Assembly: GCF_001426245.1 (NCBI RefSeq)
Contig: NZ_LMCM01000012.1
Location: forward strand, 1-55,999
Reading direction: 5' to 3'
Source of the DNA: Phycicoccus sp. Root101
Lineage (GTDB): Bacteria; Actinomycetota; Actinomycetes; Actinomycetales; Dermatophilaceae
DNA: 55,999 nucleotides
Of the stretch, positions 33,026-42,174 are shown one piece after another (within the stretch, counting starts at the first letter, position 1; every line of letters begins with the position of its first letter). A program made the translations under genes and the position numbers. Under the pieces are notes generated by a model, which was not told where the DNA came from, searched no databases, and worked only from the letters and a program-made list of their open reading frames with translations.

Positions 33026-33346
33026 TCAGGCGGTGGGGCGCTGACCGGTCACGACCGGGCGGCCGCTGGTGGCCCAGGCGGAGGTGCCACCCGCCACGGA
33101 CAGGGCGTCGAAGCCGGAGTGGACGAGGTAGTCGGTCATGGCACCGGAGCGGTTGCCGCTGGCGCAGATGACGTACACGGTCCGGTCGCGGTCGAGCTCG
33201 CTGGTGCGCGACGGAAGCTGGCCCATCGGCATCAACACGGCACCGGGGACATGGCCGCCGACGTACTCACCGGGCTCTCGAACGTCGATGACGGTGGCGC
33301 CGTCGGCGTGGGCTGCAGCGAACGCGTCGAGGCTGACCTCGGTCAT
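33026..33346 (-). CDS. Single-domain rhodanese
   Basis: A 106-aa sulfurtransferase from ATG 33346 with SD GAAGGAGA upstream. It shows ATVIDVREPGEYVGGHVPGA and the loop VYVICASGNRSGAM with catalytic Cys. It is first in the leftward operon, about 50 nt from the promoter that carries the palindromic operators. Confidence 0.9.
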   Translation of the reverse strand: MTEVSLDAFAAAHADGATVIDVREPGEYVGGHVPGAVLMPMGQLPSRTSELDRDRTVYVICASGNRSGAMTDYLVHSGFDALSVAGGTSAWATSGRPVVTGQRPTA

Positions 33347-33374
33347 CTGACTGCTCTCCTTCATCTCGAAACTG

Positions 33375-33390
33375 ATACCCAGCGGGGTAT
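33375..33390. promoter_or_regulatory. CstR/CsoR-type palindrome, site a
   Basis: ATACCC-AGCG-GGGTAT. It lies between the predicted start point of leftward transcription and the rhodanese start. Confidence 0.75.
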
Positions 33391-33405
33391 CTGGTGAGGC
33401 CAACG

Positions 33406-33433
33406 CTAGTACCCCCAGGGGCATTCCAGTCAA
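33406..33433 (-). promoter_or_regulatory. Leftward sigma-70 promoter overlapping operator
   Basis: On the minus strand TTGACT (33428-33433), 16-bp spacer, TACTAG (33406-33411). The spacer and -10 contain palindrome b, as expected for repression by a CsoR/CstR-type regulator. Confidence 0.7.
33409..33424. promoter_or_regulatory. CstR/CsoR-type palindrome, site b
   Basis: GTACCC-CCAG-GGGCAT, inside the leftward promoter spacer and overlapping its -10. Confidence 0.75.
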
Positions 33434-33454
33434 ATCGAGGAAGGCGCTTGTGAT

Positions 33455-33470
33455 GTACCCCACGGGGTAT
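33455..33470. promoter_or_regulatory. CstR/CsoR-type palindrome, site c
   Basis: GTACCC-CACG-GGGTAT, in the middle of the divergent region. Confidence 0.75.
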
Positions 33471-33511
33471 CGTCGGGGCCGTGGGAATGGATAAGACTGG
33501 GCGAGCGCTCC

Positions 33512-33527
33512 ATACCCCAGCAGGTAT
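33512..33527. promoter_or_regulatory. CstR/CsoR-type palindrome, site d
   Basis: ATACCC-CAGC-AGGTAT, 30 nt before the thioredoxin start; likely to control the rightward operon. No clear -35/-10 pair was found for this direction. Confidence 0.7.
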
Positions 33528-33557
33528 CCTCACCTCAGCAGACCAAGGAGCATCCAC

Positions 33558-33926
33558 ATGAGCACCACGACCCTGACCGGGCAGAGCTTCGAGTCCACCA
33601 TCACCGCCGGTGGCATCGTCCTGGTCGACTTCTGGGCTTCCTGGTGCGGCCCGTGTCGCCAGTTCGCACCCGTCTTCGAGGCGGCCTCGGCCCAGCACGA
33701 GGACATCGTGTTCGGCAAGGTCGACACCGAGGCCGAGCAGGCCCTGGCCGCTGCTGCGAAGATCACGTCCATCCCCACCCTGATGGCGTTCCGCGACGGC
33801 ATTCTGGTGTTCTCCCAGCCCGGCGCGCTGCCCGCGGCCGGCCTCGAGCAGGTCATCGCGGGTGTTCGCGCCCTGGACATGGACGCCATCGCCGCCCAGC
33901 TCGCCCAGCAGAGCCAGCCCGCCTGA
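33558..33926 (+). CDS. trxA: Thioredoxin
   Basis: A 122-aa thioredoxin with the redox site WCGPC at residues 29-33 (VDFWASWCGPCRQFAP), cis-Pro in TSIPTLMAF, and SD AAGGAG 7 nt before ATG. It starts the rightward half of the locus, next to operator d. It could reduce protein persulfides formed by the rhodaneses. It is a single domain with no signal peptide, so cytosolic. Confidence 0.93.
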   Translation: MSTTTLTGQSFESTITAGGIVLVDFWASWCGPCRQFAPVFEAASAQHEDIVFGKVDTEAEQALAAAAKITSIPTLMAFRDGILVFSQPGALPAAGLEQVIAGVRALDMDAIAAQLAQQSQPA

Positions 33927-34703
<777 letters not shown>

Positions 34704-34704
34704 C

Positions 34705-35991
34705 ATGCCGACATCACCCCCGCCCACGACACGAGCCGCGGGCCACACCGACGCACCCACCCTGGGCCTGCGCGCGAACCTGCCGCAGTTCCTGCTGCTG
34801 GTGGCTGTCAATGCCCTCGTCGGTGGCATGCTCGGCCAGGAACGCACCGTGCTGCCACTGCTCGCAGCAGGCGAGTTCGGGCTCACCGCCCACACGGCAG
34901 CCCTGACGTTCATCGCCGCGTTCGGACTGTCCAAGGCCGCAGCCAACTACGCCGCAGGCACCTGGTCCGACCGGTACGGGCGCAAGCCCGTCCTCGTCGC
35001 CGGGTGGATGCTCGCAGTGCCCGTCCCGCTCCTGCTCATCTGGGCTCCCACGTGGACCTGGGTCATCGTCGCCAACATCCTTCTCGGCATCAGCCAGGGC
35101 CTGACCTGGTCCACCACCGTCGTCATGAAGATCGACCTCGCCGGGCCCGCCCGACGCGGCCTCGCGATGGGACTGAACGAAGCCGCCGGGTACGGCGCCG
35201 TCGCGGCGACAGCTCTGGCCACCGGCTACATCGCCGCCCATGCCGGACTACGACCCGAACCGTTCTACCTCGGTATCGCCTTCGCAGCCCTCGGCCTCGG
35301 CGCCTCCGTGCTGTTCGTCCGAGAGACCCGCGGCCACGCCCACCACGAAGCAGCCACTGCGCCTGCCACGCACGCCAGTTCGGCGACGCTGACCAACCGA
35401 GACATCTTCGCGGCCACCAGTTGGCGCGACCGCACCCTGTCCTCGGTCAGCCAAGCGGGCCTGGTCAACAACCTCAACGACGGCCTCGCCTGGGGACTGT
35501 TCCCCGTCCTGTTCGCCGGCGCGGGCCTGTCAGTGAGCCGCATCGGGTGGCTCGCCGCGGCATACCCCGCCGTGTGGGGGCTGGGACAGGTCGCCACCGG
35601 CGCACTGTCCGACCGATGGGGGCGCAAACCGTTCATCGTCACCGGCATGCTCACCCAAGCGGTCGCCCTGGCGCTGGTCGCTCTGGGTGACACGTTCGGT
35701 ACCTGGCTAGCCGCTGCCGTTCTCCTCGGAGCCGGCACCGCGATGGTCTACCCGACCCTGCTCGCCGCGATCGGCGACGTCGCGCACCCCGCCTGGCGGG
35801 CACGGTCGGTCGGCATCTACCGACTCTGGCGCGACGGCGGCTTCGCGGTCGGCGCTCTACTCGCCGGCGTCATCGCCGACCTCTGGGGGGTCCGCCCCGC
35901 GATCTGGGTCGTTGCTGCTCTCACCGCAACCTCCGGCCTCATAGCGCACCGTCGCATATCCCCGCGAACCCCGGCTTCACCTGCCGCTTGA
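34705..35991 (+). CDS. MFS transporter
   Basis: A 428-aa protein starting 1 nt after the regulator stop. About 12 hydrophobic segments are visible, with the MFS loop SDRYGRKPVLVAGW between helices 2 and 3 and its counterpart SDRWGRKPFIVTGM in the second half. A His-rich cytosolic loop (GHAHHEAATAP) splits the halves. It may export a sulfur or metal compound. It ends the sulfur operon. Confidence 0.88.
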   Translation: MPTSPPPTTRAAGHTDAPTLGLRANLPQFLLLVAVNALVGGMLGQERTVLPLLAAGEFGLTAHTAALTFIAAFGLSKAAANYAAGTWSDRYGRKPVLVAGWMLAVPVPLLLIWAPTWTWVIVANILLGISQGLTWSTTVVMKIDLAGPARRGLAMGLNEAAGYGAVAATALATGYIAAHAGLRPEPFYLGIAFAALGLGASVLFVRETRGHAHHEAATAPATHASSATLTNRDIFAATSWRDRTLSSVSQAGLVNNLNDGLAWGLFPVLFAGAGLSVSRIGWLAAAYPAVWGLGQVATGALSDRWGRKPFIVTGMLTQAVALALVALGDTFGTWLAAAVLLGAGTAMVYPTLLAAIGDVAHPAWRARSVGIYRLWRDGGFAVGALLAGVIADLWGVRPAIWVVAALTATSGLIAHRRISPRTPASPAA

Positions 35992-36347
35992 CTGCCCAGA
36001 GCTACGGACAGCGGCGGGACTCCCCAGCCGTCAAGAAGTACTCCTTGACGACGGCGGAACTGTTGGAAGCGCCGCTTGACTCTGTGACTTTCTCGGCATC
36101 CGCCGGAGTAGGTCTTCGTAACTACGACGCGGGCACGGCCCTCCATGCAGGGCAGGCGGGGCTGATGGCCTGACTGCTGACGGAGCAGTTGTTGCCGCGC
36201 GTTTGCGTCAATAGCGGGCTTGCCGGACGGCAAGAAGGGGCGGTCCCTAGTGCACGATCGTAATCGTTCTGCCGAAAGAGCCCATGCGAGGAACAGAGCA
36301 ATCCATGGGTCAACTGAAGTGACAGCAGACCCGACATGGAGTGCATC
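35992..36347. other. Junction between sulfur locus and conjugation genes
   Basis: A 356-bp region with no recognised gene. It contains the palindrome at 36029-36050 and borders the abrupt end of the relaxase gene, so it may be a recombination junction. Confidence 0.4.
36029..36050. repeat. 22-bp near-perfect palindrome
   Basis: CGTCAAGAAGT followed by ACTCCTTGACG, one mismatch in 11 bp, no loop. It lies 38 nt after the MFS gene. The absence of a loop fits a protein-binding site better than a terminator. Confidence 0.5.
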
Positions 36348-39275
36348 TCAAGCCGGACCTCGCCCTCCCAGATCACGGACGGCCAAGCTTGGTGCTCCGT
36401 CCCTCTCGAGGCGCCACAGCGCCCGTGCCGTCGCAGTTTCGACACGGCGCGTTTGGGTGGCCGAAGAGTCCGCGCCCGTCGTGGCGATGGCGCGACCCAG
36501 CACTTCGGCAGGATCGGCATGATCCGGCTCGCTGTGCCTCGTCGCATCGTCCGGGTCGTGTGCGGTGTCGACATAGATTCGGTTCGACTCCCGGCCACGG
36601 GTAGCCATGACGTACAGCGGCTCGCGCGTCGTGGTCGCGGTGACGTAGGCGTGGGCAGTGTCGACGGTGCGGCCTTGGGCTCGGTGGGCTGTGGACGCGT
36701 ACCCGAGTTCGAGATGCTCAGCGACATAGGCGGCCGGCAGGATCGCCACCTCCACGCCATCCGGGCGGGTAAGTCGCACCGACCCATCATCCCGCGTCTC
36801 GCGAACGATCCAGTCGTCGCCGTTCTTGACCCAGCCGCGACCCGTGGACAGTGCGCGGACGTTCAGTCTGGTGACGACCACGTCCCCGACCCCGATGGTC
36901 GTGCCGTCAGAGGTGGTGACACCACCGTCGACAACTGCGCCCACTGCGACACTGTGGGCTCGGGCTCGCGCGTTGAGATCCGCGACGGTCTGGGCGTCAG
37001 CGGCGATCATCAGTGACTGCCGTCCGGCGCCGGTGTCGCCGAGCCACGCGTCAAAGAGCAGGTCAAGCACGTCCTCCCGGGCGCCCGCCTCGATCCGCCC
37101 GTGCGTCAGGTAGGTGTCGGCGACCTCGGGGTTGCCGGCGCGCAGCTGGAGGGTGGCGTCGCGTTCCCATTCGTGGCGGAACCGGCGTACGTCGTGCAGG
37201 GTCGCCACATCGGCGCCCCGGTCGTCGGCGAGCAGCTCAAAGGCTCCCCCGGCCTGCACTGACGACAGCTGCGCCCAGTCCCCCACCAACAGCACCTTCG
37301 CCCCGGCCCGGGTCGCGACGGCGGTGATGTGGTCCAGGTCCTTGGTGGCAGCCATGGACGCTTCGTCGATGATGACCAGCTGACCGGGCCGCAGGGTCCA
37401 CCGTCCGTATGCGGCCCGCTCCACCGCGGCACGCTGCTGCAGTTGGCGAGTGGCAACGCAGGGGTACGCGCCGGAAAGCCGCGCCGCATACTCGCGCAGG
37501 CGCTGTTCGCGTTCGGGGGTGCGCTGGTTCTCGCTGATCCACTTCGCCGTGTTCTCAGTGGTGACCCCGACAGCGTCGGCCAGGACCTCCGCGGACGCCG
37601 CCGACGGGGCCAACCCGACCACCGACCCAGGCCCGTGCTCGGCCTCCCACGCCGCCCGCACCCCCGCCATGGCAGTCGACTTACCTGTCCCCGCGGCACC
37701 GACCAGGACGTCCAGTCGTCGGCCGGAGGTGACCACAGCGGCGACGGCATGAGCTTGCTCCGCGGACAGGACATGCTCCTTGCCGGGCACGATCATGCGA
37801 CCCAGCCGGGCCGTGACGGATGTGCTGACGGCGGGACCATCGCTGGCTTGTCCGGCAGCCAACAGTCGGGCTTCGGCGTCGAGGAGTTCCTGGGTGGCGT
37901 AGACCTCACTGTTGCGGGCTCGCAACATGCTTGACCCGTCCACGCGGCGCAGGTGCTCCGGAACGTGCAGGACCTCGGCCGGAGTGAGCATGACCGCACG
38001 GTCGGCAGCCAAGGTGGCGGTCCGCTCGGCCACATGAATTCGGTCGGCCGGGGTCGCGAACCGGACCCCATGCAGCTGCCGGTGTACCTCGGCCAACAGA
38101 TTCGCCCTGGTGAACGTGGCCCGCTTGTCCGCGACCTTCGCCACCACCAGCGTGGCCGCGTCGGCGAGGATCCCCTCCCCCAGATCGTGGGCGGTGACGA
38201 GCCTCTGAGTGTGCCGCCCGGCCAGCCCGGCAACCCACGCCGGCTGGTCATAGCCGACAAAGTCACGGCCGCGAACACGCCAACCCTGGATGAGTTCGGC
38301 CAGCGGTTTGACCTGCTTGGCCTCGCGGGTGGCCAGGGTCGCCCGCTGCCGCAGCCCGATCACCTCTCGTGCCGAGGGTTGTCGACCGCGGGTGGCCATG
38401 AACGCATCGACCAGCTCGTTCTTAGCCTTCTCGATCACACTCGAACGCTGCGAGAACTCCTCCCGAAGCTCCTTGCCGACGCCGTCGACCTCCCACTTCG
38501 GCTCCGTCGACCGAGCCCGTTCCTGCGGCACCCACGCCCACCCCAAGTCCTTGGTGAGCTCGTCCGCGAGGAGACCGTTGTACAGTTCGGACATGCCGAC
38601 CGCGGCCCGGAACAACCCCTTGGAGTCCAAGGTCCGCCAGCGACCATCCACCACCGACTGCACCCGGTTGAGCACGACCACGTGGGTGTGCAGCTGGGGG
38701 TCCCCCGCACGAGAGTCCCAATGGTCGAACGCGGCGGCGACCACCCCACGCACGTCCTCGATGATCGCGCCCGCGTGGCCCGTGCGGGTCGCGAACACCT
38801 GCGACTCCCCGTACGCGATCACCGCCTTGAGGGCGCGCTGGTGCGCCGCGTAGATCCGCGCCCGGGTGGGTTCGTCCGCCAAAGCCCACGCCACCGACAC
38901 GCTCTTCGGCACAGAGAACGTCAGGTCGAACCCAGCCACCGACGCCTTCGCCTTCCGCACCCTGCCGAGGTGGTCGACGAACACCATCCCCGCACCGGTC
39001 GGCGGTCGCCCGAGCTGCTCACCGGTGACCGGATCCTGCAGCATCCCAAGCATCCTCCACAGCTGCTCCTCGGTGACCTGCGAGCCAGGCTCGACCCCCG
39101 CTCCCCCAGCGAGACCCGCGAGACCGGCGCCCAGAAACCAGCCCGGCGGCGTCCCGGTTGCTGCGTAGTACCCGGTCAGCCCAACGACCTTGGTGGCCTC
39201 GTCGGCCCGAGCCACCGACGACATCAGATAGCGGTACCCCGCACCGAGCGTCATGCGCCTGATCGACATCGTCAT
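36348..39275 (-). CDS. MobF-family conjugative relaxase (TrwC/TraA type)
   Basis: About 975 aa if started at ATG 39275 (others at 39269 and 39254); the open frame extends to 39431 but those residues are proline-rich and unlike the family. The relaxase domain begins with GAGYRYLMSSVARADE (candidate nicking Tyr at 14 or 16) and holds the three-His site DHWDSRAGDPQLHTHVVVLN (about His185, 196, 198). The RecD-like helicase has VGAAGTGKST (about 525-534), VIIDEASM and GDWAQLSSVQAGGAF. It ends with RDLGGRGPA, shorter than many actinobacterial TraA proteins, so the C-terminus may be cut. Nicks and unwinds DNA for transfer. Confidence 0.88.
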   Translation of the reverse strand: MTMSIRRMTLGAGYRYLMSSVARADEATKVVGLTGYYAATGTPPGWFLGAGLAGLAGGAGVEPGSQVTEEQLWRMLGMLQDPVTGEQLGRPPTGAGMVFVDHLGRVRKAKASVAGFDLTFSVPKSVSVAWALADEPTRARIYAAHQRALKAVIAYGESQVFATRTGHAGAIIEDVRGVVAAAFDHWDSRAGDPQLHTHVVVLNRVQSVVDGRWRTLDSKGLFRAAVGMSELYNGLLADELTKDLGWAWVPQERARSTEPKWEVDGVGKELREEFSQRSSVIEKAKNELVDAFMATRGRQPSAREVIGLRQRATLATREAKQVKPLAELIQGWRVRGRDFVGYDQPAWVAGLAGRHTQRLVTAHDLGEGILADAATLVVAKVADKRATFTRANLLAEVHRQLHGVRFATPADRIHVAERTATLAADRAVMLTPAEVLHVPEHLRRVDGSSMLRARNSEVYATQELLDAEARLLAAGQASDGPAVSTSVTARLGRMIVPGKEHVLSAEQAHAVAAVVTSGRRLDVLVGAAGTGKSTAMAGVRAAWEAEHGPGSVVGLAPSAASAEVLADAVGVTTENTAKWISENQRTPEREQRLREYAARLSGAYPCVATRQLQQRAAVERAAYGRWTLRPGQLVIIDEASMAATKDLDHITAVATRAGAKVLLVGDWAQLSSVQAGGAFELLADDRGADVATLHDVRRFRHEWERDATLQLRAGNPEVADTYLTHGRIEAGAREDVLDLLFDAWLGDTGAGRQSLMIAADAQTVADLNARARAHSVAVGAVVDGGVTTSDGTTIGVGDVVVTRLNVRALSTGRGWVKNGDDWIVRETRDDGSVRLTRPDGVEVAILPAAYVAEHLELGYASTAHRAQGRTVDTAHAYVTATTTREPLYVMATRGRESNRIYVDTAHDPDDATRHSEPDHADPAEVLGRAIATTGADSSATQTRRVETATARALWRLERDGAPSLAVRDLGGRGPA

Positions 39276-39598
39276 AGTCGGACAACGGGGTCGTGGGGGC
39301 ACCATCGACACCCACCCGACCACCTTGGTGCCAGACGTGTGGATCCGAGGTTGGGCCTGACGCAGACGGGGTGGAGCGGAGGGAGCCAGCGCGGGCTGGC
39401 GGGAGGGCCGTGGGGACGAGACCGGTGACATGGGTCAGAAGGTGCCGGGCGTGGCGGTCTGGGGTCGAGGGCGTGTGCCGCGTAGGTGGGGACGGTTCGT
39501 AGGGCCCTAGGCAGCGCCTGGCAGTCAGGTCCGGGTGGTTCATGCGAATGGTGCCCCGTGGCGGCCGTTGACCTGACACACGAATCGAGGAGGAACTC
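39276..39598. promoter_or_regulatory. Divergent region, candidate oriT
   Basis: The spacer upstream of the MobF gene, where oriT of such elements often lies. It includes GTCAGGTC (39524-39531) and GACCTGAC (39570-39577), an 8-bp inverted repeat, and a good SD (GAGGAGGA) before 39599. There is no decisive nic-site match. Confidence 0.35.
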
Positions 39599-39940
39599 AT
39601 GAGTCGCCCCTATCCCGTTGGCCAACAAGCCCGGCTCCGCCTGTTGGAGGCGCAACGGGCCGAGACGCAGGCCCTTCGCGAGGTTGACAAGGTGGCGCGC
39701 CGCCTCGACTCGCTGGTCGGGCGCCTCGACGCGATCGATCTCGAGCTCGCCATGGCCGAGTCCGACCTCGTGTCGGTCTCCGGACTGTCTCGAGCCGCCC
39801 AGCTCCTCGAAAGGCAGCCTCGCGAGCTCAGGCGACGCGTGAAGCTGGCGGCCCAGGCCGCCGGTGATGACAAGCCCCCTGGTGCCCGGCCGGCCGCCGG
39901 GACCGGAACGTCGCCAGGTGCACATCCGTCGACGACGTGA
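39599..39940 (+). CDS. Small coiled-coil protein
   Basis: A 113-aa protein with SD GAGGAGGA. Residues about 8-60 form a heptad-like helix (RLRLLEAQRAETQALREVDK and onward, RLDSLVGRLDAID), then a basic second helix and an Ala/Gly/Pro tail. No family is recognised. It is adjacent to the relaxase and divergent from it, so it might assist relaxosome function; it overlaps the HD gene by 4 nt (GTGA). Confidence 0.6.
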   Translation: MSRPYPVGQQARLRLLEAQRAETQALREVDKVARRLDSLVGRLDAIDLELAMAESDLVSVSGLSRAAQLLERQPRELRRRVKLAAQAAGDDKPPGARPAAGTGTSPGAHPSTT

Positions 39941-40533
39941 CCGCTACACACCAAACCGCACCCCTGCGTATGGTGTGGCAGATGCGGGGCGACCGAGTCG
40001 ATTGGGCGCGTGCCCAGGCCGAGCAGTTCATGTCGACCTTGGGTCGACGTTGGGCGCACGTTCAAGCCGTTGCAGCGCGAGCTGCGTCTCTTCCGTTCGA
40101 AGGCGGGGATCGGGAACTACTGGTGGCGGCGGCATACCTCCATGACATCGGCTATGCCCCCGGGCTCGCGGCCACTGGCTTCCATCCCCTCGACGGCGCC
40201 CGACACCTTCGCTCGTTTGGGGAGGAGGACTTGGCGCGTCTGGTCGCCCACCACACGAACGCCAAGCATGAGGCGGGACTGCGCGGGATCGAGGACTACG
40301 AAGACGAGTTTCCTTTTGGGGGAACGCTCCTCGACGACGCTTTGACGTTCTGCGACTTGAGCACGAGTCCCGATGGGCAGCTCGTGACCATCGAGGACCG
40401 TCTGGCGGAGATCGTCGAGCGGTACGGCCCCGATCACGTGGTGGCTCGCACCGTCCTCGCTGGCATGCCCGGGTTCGAGCGCGGTCGCGAACGGGTTCGA
40501 CGACATTGCGCAGAAGCCGGGGTCTCCCTCTAG
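39937..40533 (+). CDS. HD domain phosphohydrolase
   Basis: A 198-aa protein; GTG 39937 overlaps the upstream TGA. The HD motif is in VAAAYLHDIGYAP (His-Asp) with a preceding metal His in RRWAHVQAVA, and further ligands in LARLVAHHTNAKHE and DDALTFCDLST. Such proteins hydrolyse nucleotides or phosphoesters. It converges with the NUDIX gene (4-nt overlap of ends). Confidence 0.85.
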   Translation: MTATHQTAPLRMVWQMRGDRVDWARAQAEQFMSTLGRRWAHVQAVAARAASLPFEGGDRELLVAAAYLHDIGYAPGLAATGFHPLDGARHLRSFGEEDLARLVAHHTNAKHEAGLRGIEDYEDEFPFGGTLLDDALTFCDLSTSPDGQLVTIEDRLAEIVERYGPDHVVARTVLAGMPGFERGRERVRRHCAEAGVSL

Positions 40534-40997
40534 CGAACTGCCGGCGCTCCGCCAGCAAGGTAGTCGCTGATCCGCAGCCGGATCGATGGGACCATCGGCA
40601 GCTCGGCGATCTCGTCGGCTGTGAACGCCTGCACCTCGTGCGACTCGTCACTGACCTCGATGTTCCCGCCTCGGACCCGCGCCAGGACGCAGATCGAAAA
40701 CTCTTGGCGGACCTCACCGTCGTCGTATGCGAAGACGTGCTTGGGGTCGCTGTAGACGCCGACGATGCCCGTGACCTCGACCTCGAGGCCCGTCTCTTCG
40801 AGGGTCTCACGGACCGCGCACCCGGCCACGGACTCGCCGAGCTCCATCACACCGCCCGGCAGTGCCCACATCTCATTGTCGCGCCTACGCTGAAGCACGA
40901 TCCGGTTGTCGTCGTCGATGACCACGGCCGAGGCGGCAGGCACCAAAGAGTTGGCCGGCGGTGCGGCAGGGTCGTCGTAGAAGTCGCGCCGGCCCAT
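40530..40997 (-). CDS. NUDIX hydrolase
   Basis: A 155-aa enzyme. The Nudix box is complete at residues 49-71: GVMELGESVAGCAVRETLEE followed by TGL, matching Gx5Ex7REUxEExGU. The leading VPAASAVVIDDDNRIVLQ and RRDNEMWALPGG frame it. It hydrolyses a nucleoside diphosphate derivative; the substrate is unknown. It follows the XRE-PLD regulator by 16 nt and is probably co-transcribed with it. Confidence 0.92.
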   Translation of the reverse strand: MGRRDFYDDPAAPPANSLVPAASAVVIDDDNRIVLQRRRDNEMWALPGGVMELGESVAGCAVRETLEETGLEVEVTGIVGVYSDPKHVFAYDDGEVRQEFSICVLARVRGGNIEVSDESHEVQAFTADEIAELPMVPSIRLRISDYLAGGAPAVR

Positions 40998-41013
40998 GGC
41001 TCCTCCCCTCGGA

Positions 41014-41787
41014 TCAGGTGCCGGATCGAAGCGGTGTAGTGGGACGCTCCTGGTCGATCGCCCGGCTGTCCGACCATATCCCCTCGAAGTGGGCCGAGAA
41101 CCGGGAGAAGACCCCGCTCGGTCCGAGCCTGCGCAGGTGAAGCAATGGTGCGGAGCGACCCGGCATCCCGTAGAGGTGCGGGGTCACGAGCATCTGGTCA
41201 TCGAACCGGAAGACCGAGTTGTAGAGCGGGACGTCCTGGAACCGCAGGTCCGCGTTCTCGCACTCCACCAGCGGCGCGAACGCCCCCAGTGTCGACCGTA
41301 TCCGCGGCACCAAGGTGATGGCTTCGTGCTCCTCTTCGTCCCGCCGCCGGACGTGTTCGGATTCCGGATCGGCCAGTGCGATGCGGACACGACACCCTTG
41401 CCCACACTTCTCGAGGAGGAGCTCGACCAGTTCGGGGTGCTGGTGTGGCAGGAAGTAGAGCGTGTAACCGAGCAGGTCGATCTGGGCATCAGCACCTTGG
41501 AAGAGGTCCCACCACCGGTCAGGGTTGAGGTCCGTACGGTGCGAGTAGACCGAAACCACCTCAGCCGTCGCGCCGAGTGCATCGGCCGGACGGCGATGCA
41601 CTCCGGGCCACAGGAACTCCTCGCTCTCCCCCAGCAAGTGAGCCAGCGCATAACGATGCCGCGGGTGTGGTGTCCGACCGGCCATCCAGCGCTGAACCGT
41701 CTTGGGATCGATGTCGACCTCGCGCGCGATCTGCTCAATCGTCTTGTGGCCGCGAGAGATCGCTGCGGCAAGTCGCTCGTTGCTCAT
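41014..41787 (-). CDS. XRE-type regulator with phospholipase D-like (DUF5919) domain
   Basis: 257 aa from ATG 41787 (ATG 41796 also possible). The N-terminus is a helix-turn-helix (TIEQIAREVDIDPKTVQRWM). The C-terminal part has DAQIDLLGYTLYFLPHQHPE, RVRIALADPESEHV and a late FSAHFEGIWSDSRAI, a DUF5919/PLD-like fold without two clear HKD motifs, so it may bind rather than cleave. Found next to a NUDIX gene, a pairing known in actinobacteria, it probably senses a nucleotide or metabolite and controls the pair through the inverted repeat at 41807-41841. Confidence 0.8.
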   Translation of the reverse strand: MSNERLAAAISRGHKTIEQIAREVDIDPKTVQRWMAGRTPHPRHRYALAHLLGESEEFLWPGVHRRPADALGATAEVVSVYSHRTDLNPDRWWDLFQGADAQIDLLGYTLYFLPHQHPELVELLLEKCGQGCRVRIALADPESEHVRRRDEEEHEAITLVPRIRSTLGAFAPLVECENADLRFQDVPLYNSVFRFDDQMLVTPHLYGMPGRSAPLLHLRRLGPSGVFSRFSAHFEGIWSDSRAIDQERPTTPLRSGT

Positions 41788-41806
41788 CGGCGCCAACTTC
41801 AGGACG

Positions 41807-41841
41807 TTGGGACGTTCACTGGTCGTTCATAAACGTCCCAA
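41807..41841. promoter_or_regulatory. Inverted repeat upstream of XRE-PLD gene
   Basis: TTGGGACGTT (41807-41816) and AACGTCCCAA (41832-41841), perfect 10-bp arms with centres 25 bp apart, 20 nt above the start codon. A likely autoregulatory operator. Confidence 0.7.
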
Positions 41842-41849
41842 GCGTCACT

Positions 41850-41864
41850 CACACGCGGTGTGAA
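41850..41864. promoter_or_regulatory. Small palindrome next to the XRE operator
   Basis: TCACAC-GCG-GTGTGA, perfect 6-bp arms, 8 nt beyond the larger inverted repeat. It could be a second binding site or part of the same one. Confidence 0.4.
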
Positions 41865-42174
41865 CGTCAACAGTCCGCGGGCTGACTGGTGCGTATCGGA
41901 ACAGAACGAGACGCGCGAAGGCAGGGAAGCAAGTGGCCAAACACGAGGAAGAGTGCGCCATCCGCTGCGGGGTTGTGGATAACTCAGACCGCATCCACGG
42001 GCAAGGCGCTCCAATGGCTGGGAGCAGGATCCCGCGACCTGTGGACGGCGCTCGAACGCCGAACAGGACCTCCACAGATGCGGACCGCACGGTTCCCGTG
42101 CCACACGGCACGTCGTTCGATCGCAGAAGCGCCGCGAGGGTCGGCGCGGCAAGGTACGAAGCCGGGGTGCAGCG
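41865..42174. other. Divergent intergenic region
   Basis: A 310-bp spacer between the XRE gene and the rightward type IV secretion block. A rightward promoter is expected, but none was clearly identified. Confidence 0.35.

Noticed and set aside
31321-33171. 616-aa plus-strand open frame
   Set aside because: Gly/Val-rich, antisense to the MBL-rhodanese fusion and the small Cys-rich gene, whose motifs are intact.
33558-33926. Thioredoxin promoter hexamers near 33480-33530
   Set aside because: TAAGAC and TATCCT were considered as -10 elements, but no suitable -35 lies at 16-18 bp.
37953-39428. 491-aa plus-strand open frame over the relaxase
   Set aside because: His/Arg/Pro-rich and antisense to the conserved relaxase motifs.
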